A stretch of DNA of 7,814 bases from JBMNTQ01 sp050945815. Its GTDB lineage: Bacteria > Bacillota > Clostridia > Christensenellales > JBMNTQ01. Positions 5,662-7,814 of the stretch are shown here, one piece after another. Below the pieces are notes generated by a model. That model was given only the letters and a program-made list of their open reading frames with translations, did not search any database and was not told the origin of the DNA. The stretch lies in assembly GCA_050945815.1 (NCBI GenBank), contig JBMNTQ010000094.1, positions 1-7,814 of the forward strand. The letters are read 5' to 3'. Each line of letters starts with the position of its first letter. Positions within the stretch are counted from its first letter, which is position 1. The position numbers and the translations under genes are program-made.

Positions 5662-5955
5662 ATGCAAAATGAAAATTTAGTGGCACAGCATTACCTGAGA
5701 ACCAATATCCTTGGTGCCTATGAAACAGCGAATATTATATGGCAAAGCGACAGTGAAGGCACTTCCCACCGTACCTTTCAAGACAGCTTTGTTTATACAG
5801 ATGAAGCTTCCCACACCATCGAGCGAGATATGGTGGTGGAGGGTAGAACTTTCCGGGTACATTCTATATTTCCTATAAAAAGTATGTCTACACCAACAAA
5901 AAAGATACTCACCGTCATTGAAAGTGAATGTGAAAAGCCTTTTAAAAAAGCTTGA
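5662..5955 (+). CDS. TnpW-like transposon-encoded small protein
   Basis: This 97-residue protein starts at the ATG at 5662 with AAAGGAGA upstream, 12 bases after the relaxase stop, so it continues the mobilization operon. The second half (about 50-93) has the pattern I associate with TnpW of Tn4451-type elements: a short beta-rich start (TIERDMVVEGRTFRVHSIFP), then a Ser/Thr stretch and a helix TPTKKILTVIESECEK. The first half (about 1-48, including NILGAYETANIIWQSDSEG) is extra compared with what I recall of TnpW, which is shorter. The family name is recalled from memory and its molecular role is unknown. Position before a TnpX-type recombinase fits. It could alternatively be an unrelated small beta protein. 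Confidence 0.5.
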   Translation: MQNENLVAQHYLRTNILGAYETANIIWQSDSEGTSHRTFQDSFVYTDEASHTIERDMVVEGRTFRVHSIFPIKSMSTPTKKILTVIESECEKPFKKA

Positions 5956-5972
5956 TTTCAGTAGACTTTCGG

Positions 5973-6010
5973 AAGCTGATACGGTATGTTGATGTTACCG
6001 TATTCAGTTT
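5973..6010 (+). promoter_or_regulatory. Long inverted repeat in the leader of the recombinase gene
   Basis: ATACGGTA (5979-5986) and TACCGTAT (5996-6003) are perfect complements around a nine-base loop. With one bulged T (6004) the stem extends through CTG/CAG and then GAA/TTT to about 14 pairs. It lies in the 84-base gap between the TnpW-like gene and the recombinase, 13 bases before the AGGAGG of the recombinase. No T-run follows, so it is not a standard terminator. It could be an operator, a translation-controlling hairpin or an mRNA processing site. Confidence 0.6.
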
Positions 6011-6039
6011 GCCACAGCAGAAAAGGAGGACTTCAAACG

Positions 6040-7740
6040 ATGGCAAACAACGAAAAATATACAATACTTTACGGAAGATTAAGTCAAGAGGATGACCGAG
6101 ATGGCGAAAGCAACAGCATACAAAATCAGCGATTGATACTCACCAAATACGCAGAAGAAAAAGGCTTTCAAAATATTCGTTTTCTGTATGATGATGGTTT
6201 CAGTGGAACAAACTTCAACCGCCCTTCATGGAACGAGATCATGTCACTCATTGAAAGTGGGCAGGTAGAAACTTTAATCGTGAAAGACATGAGCCGATTA
6301 GGTAGGGATTATCTGCAAACAGGCTTTCTCATGGAACACACCTTCCCAAACAATGATGTGCGATTTATTGCAATCAACGATGCGGTAGATACCCTTTATG
6401 GGGATAACGACTTTGCTCCGTTCCGCAATCTTTTCAATGATTTTTATGCAAAAGATTGCAGTAAGAAGATTAGATCCGTTAAAAAGGCACAGGCTGAGCG
6501 TGGAGAAAGGGTTGCCACAAGACCGCCCTATGGGTATATAAAAGATGAGAACAATCCTAAAAAGATTGTTCCCGACATAGAAGCCGCTGAGGTGGTTAAG
6601 AGGATTTTTAAGCTTTGCTCCGAGGGTAGGGGACCAAACCAGATTGCAAGATATCTAACGGAAGAACAAGTCGTAAACCCAAGCAACCATTACTTTAATC
6701 AAACCGGAGTTGCTCTGACGAACTTGGATACATCTATCCCATACCGCTGGAGTCCAACATCAATCGGTAAGATTCTTGATGACGAAACCTATCTTGGACA
6801 CACGGTGAATATGAAAAGCTCAACTGTATCATATAAAAACAGTAAAAAAATACTCCGTCCCGAATCGGAATGGTTGAGGTTTGAAAACACTCATGAAGGG
6901 ATTATCCATCAAGAAATTTGGGACATTGCTCATGAAGTTCGAGAGCATAAGAAGCGTCCAAGAAAAAATATGGAGGCCCCTAATCCCTACTCAGGATTGA
7001 TATTCTGTGTCGATTGCACAAAGCCTTTGGTGCTACATCGTGCCCACACCATGGACGAAAGCAAAAATAACTTTGCCTGCTCCACCTATAAGAAGTTTGG
7101 CAAAGAAAGCTGTTCCGCTCATTATATCCGAGAGAGCCAGCTTGCCACAGTTATCTTGGATGACTTAAAGCGTGTCTCCCATTTCGCAAGGCAGGATGAA
7201 GTGCTGTTTGTAGAATGTATCAACCGCAAAAACACGGTGGAAATCCGAAAAGAAATTACTGGGTTGCAAAAAGAGCTTGATGTCATGCGGAAAAGAGATT
7301 TAGAGCTTACAACACTTTTCAAAAGACTTTACGAAGATAATGTGCTTGGCAGAATACCCGATGAGCACTACAGAACCCTATCCAATGAGTACACAGACGA
7401 GCAAAAAACCTTGCGAGAAAACATTCCAAAAGCAGAATCGAGGATGGAAGAGCTTAAAAGCTCACTTGCCAACGTGGATAGATTTATTGAAAAGGCAAAG
7501 AAGTACACAAATCTTACAGAGTTAACTCCGGAACTCCTTCGTATGTTCATTGCGAAGGTAGAGGTAGGTGAAAAGGCTGTAAAGTACTCTCGCACAGCAC
7601 CGCAGGATATTTGGATTTATTATCGCGACATCGGAATGCTAAATGATGTGAAGGATGAGTTTGATATCCCTTATGTGGCAGATGTTTATGAGCCTAACGA
7701 TGAAATGGTGGCCGATGATGAACTGTTAACTGCAATTTAG
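6040..7740 (+). CDS. Large serine recombinase of the TnpX/TndX group
   Basis: The protein is 566 residues from the ATG at 6040, with AGGAGG (6024-6029) ten bases upstream. An in-frame start at 5986 would place 18 extra codons in the hairpin leader. The N-terminal catalytic domain (about 7-160) has YGRLSQED with nucleophile S15, then ESNSIQNQR, DDGFSGTNFNRP and KDMSRLGRDY (R86, R89). A recombinase domain (about 165-320) includes GYIKDENNPKKIVPD and WSPTSIGKILDDETYLGHT. A zinc-ribbon follows, with C323/C326 and C347/C358. A coiled-coil segment (about 390-490) and a C-terminal ELTPELLRMFIAKVEVGEK resembling DUF4368 complete it. Enzymes of this group excise and insert Tn4451/Tn5397-type elements by strand exchange through a Ser-DNA link, without a topological cofactor. 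No frameshift or missing catalytic residue is seen. It marks the terminal gene of the element. Confidence 0.92.
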   Translation: MANNEKYTILYGRLSQEDDRDGESNSIQNQRLILTKYAEEKGFQNIRFLYDDGFSGTNFNRPSWNEIMSLIESGQVETLIVKDMSRLGRDYLQTGFLMEHTFPNNDVRFIAINDAVDTLYGDNDFAPFRNLFNDFYAKDCSKKIRSVKKAQAERGERVATRPPYGYIKDENNPKKIVPDIEAAEVVKRIFKLCSEGRGPNQIARYLTEEQVVNPSNHYFNQTGVALTNLDTSIPYRWSPTSIGKILDDETYLGHTVNMKSSTVSYKNSKKILRPESEWLRFENTHEGIIHQEIWDIAHEVREHKKRPRKNMEAPNPYSGLIFCVDCTKPLVLHRAHTMDESKNNFACSTYKKFGKESCSAHYIRESQLATVILDDLKRVSHFARQDEVLFVECINRKNTVEIRKEITGLQKELDVMRKRDLELTTLFKRLYEDNVLGRIPDEHYRTLSNEYTDEQKTLRENIPKAESRMEELKSSLANVDRFIEKAKKYTNLTELTPELLRMFIAKVEVGEKAVKYSRTAPQDIWIYYRDIGMLNDVKDEFDIPYVADVYEPNDEMVADDELLTAI

Positions 7741-7750
7741 AGCATAACAA

Positions 7751-7778
7751 AAGGCGGACAGTCTTAACTGTCCGCCTT
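7751..7778. terminator. Perfect 12-bp stem-loop terminator after the recombinase
   Basis: AAGGCGGACAGT (7751-7762) and ACTGTCCGCCTT (7767-7778) form a perfect 12-bp stem around CTTA, ten bases after the recombinase stop. On the plus strand only the stem's own TT follows. On the minus strand the stem is followed by TTTTGTT, so it also ends transcription entering from the right flank. Confidence 0.8.
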
Positions 7779-7814
7779 ATACCCCGCAATATTAGGTGGT
7801 TCACAAAGTATCTT

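Larger units (their letters stand above)
2660..7778 (+). mobile_element. Core of an integrative mobilizable or conjugative element (ends not defined)
   Basis: The plus-strand set of ATPase, structured region with oriT candidate, mobC, relaxase with nested gene, TnpW-like gene and large serine recombinase is a coherent module for excision, replication and transfer. No type IV secretion genes are present, so within the window it looks mobilizable rather than self-transmissible, although such genes may lie to the left. The right end should be close after the recombinase terminator. The sigma cluster to the left is probably cargo of the same element. No att sites or terminal repeats could be identified. 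Confidence 0.65.

Noticed and set aside
5215..5667. 150-codon minus-strand frame antisense to the relaxase
   Set aside because: It is rich in Cys and lacks domain features and a ribosome binding site. The plus-strand nested frame explains the unusual openness better.
7779..7814. Right end or att site of the element
   Set aside because: TnpX-type ends should be near, but without the opposite end or an empty site no core or terminal repeat can be identified here.

Overview
The window looks like part of a mobilizable or conjugative integrative element of the kind carried by gut Clostridia (Firmicutes; Oscillospiraceae or Lachnospiraceae-like). The signs are strong AGGAGG-type ribosome binding sites, frequent GTG/TTG starts, a TnpX/TndX-type large serine recombinase, a TnpW-like small protein, and a MobC plus MOBP-type relaxase pair. 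No rRNA, tRNA or CRISPR array is visible. The host assignment is inference from gene families only.

Left part (1-2523, all minus strand), read in transcription order: a zinc-finger protein resembling DUF6076 (GTG start at 2523); a sigma-70 family factor (GTG start at 1561); then, behind its own promoter at 896-925, an ECF-like sigma factor; and last a small two-helix membrane protein that overlaps the ECF gene by 14 bases and runs off the left edge. The last pair has the layout of an ECF sigma factor with a membrane regulator. Its target genes are not in the window.

Middle (2524-4019): a divergent control region with dyads, then on the plus strand a RepA/RecA-like AAA ATPase with a C-terminal winged-helix-like tail. 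About 400 bases of non-coding, GC-rich, strongly structured DNA follow: several hairpins, a perfect 38-bp tandem duplication with a hairpin in each copy, and two compact inverted repeats just before mobC that are the best candidate for the transfer origin.

Right part (4020-7740, plus strand): mobC, the relaxase (RBS inside the end of mobC), a TnpW-like small gene and the large serine recombinase, closed by a perfect 12-bp-stem terminator. The most unusual object is a 156-codon reading frame (5072-5542) nested in another frame inside the 3' half of the relaxase gene. It encodes a coiled coil followed by a C-terminal membrane anchor, while the relaxase frame over the same bases is low in complexity. 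The arrangement resembles the nested mobilization genes of ColE1 (mbeB/mbeD in mbeA) and RSF1010 (mobB in mobA).

How the parts may work together (inference): the recombinase excises and integrates the element; MobC and the relaxase process oriT; the nested membrane protein may help the relaxosome meet the host conjugation channel; the ATPase may support replication of the excised circle; the sigma cluster is cargo or regulation. Base composition differs sharply between the GC-rich left and middle and the AT-richer recombinase side, which suggests a mosaic.
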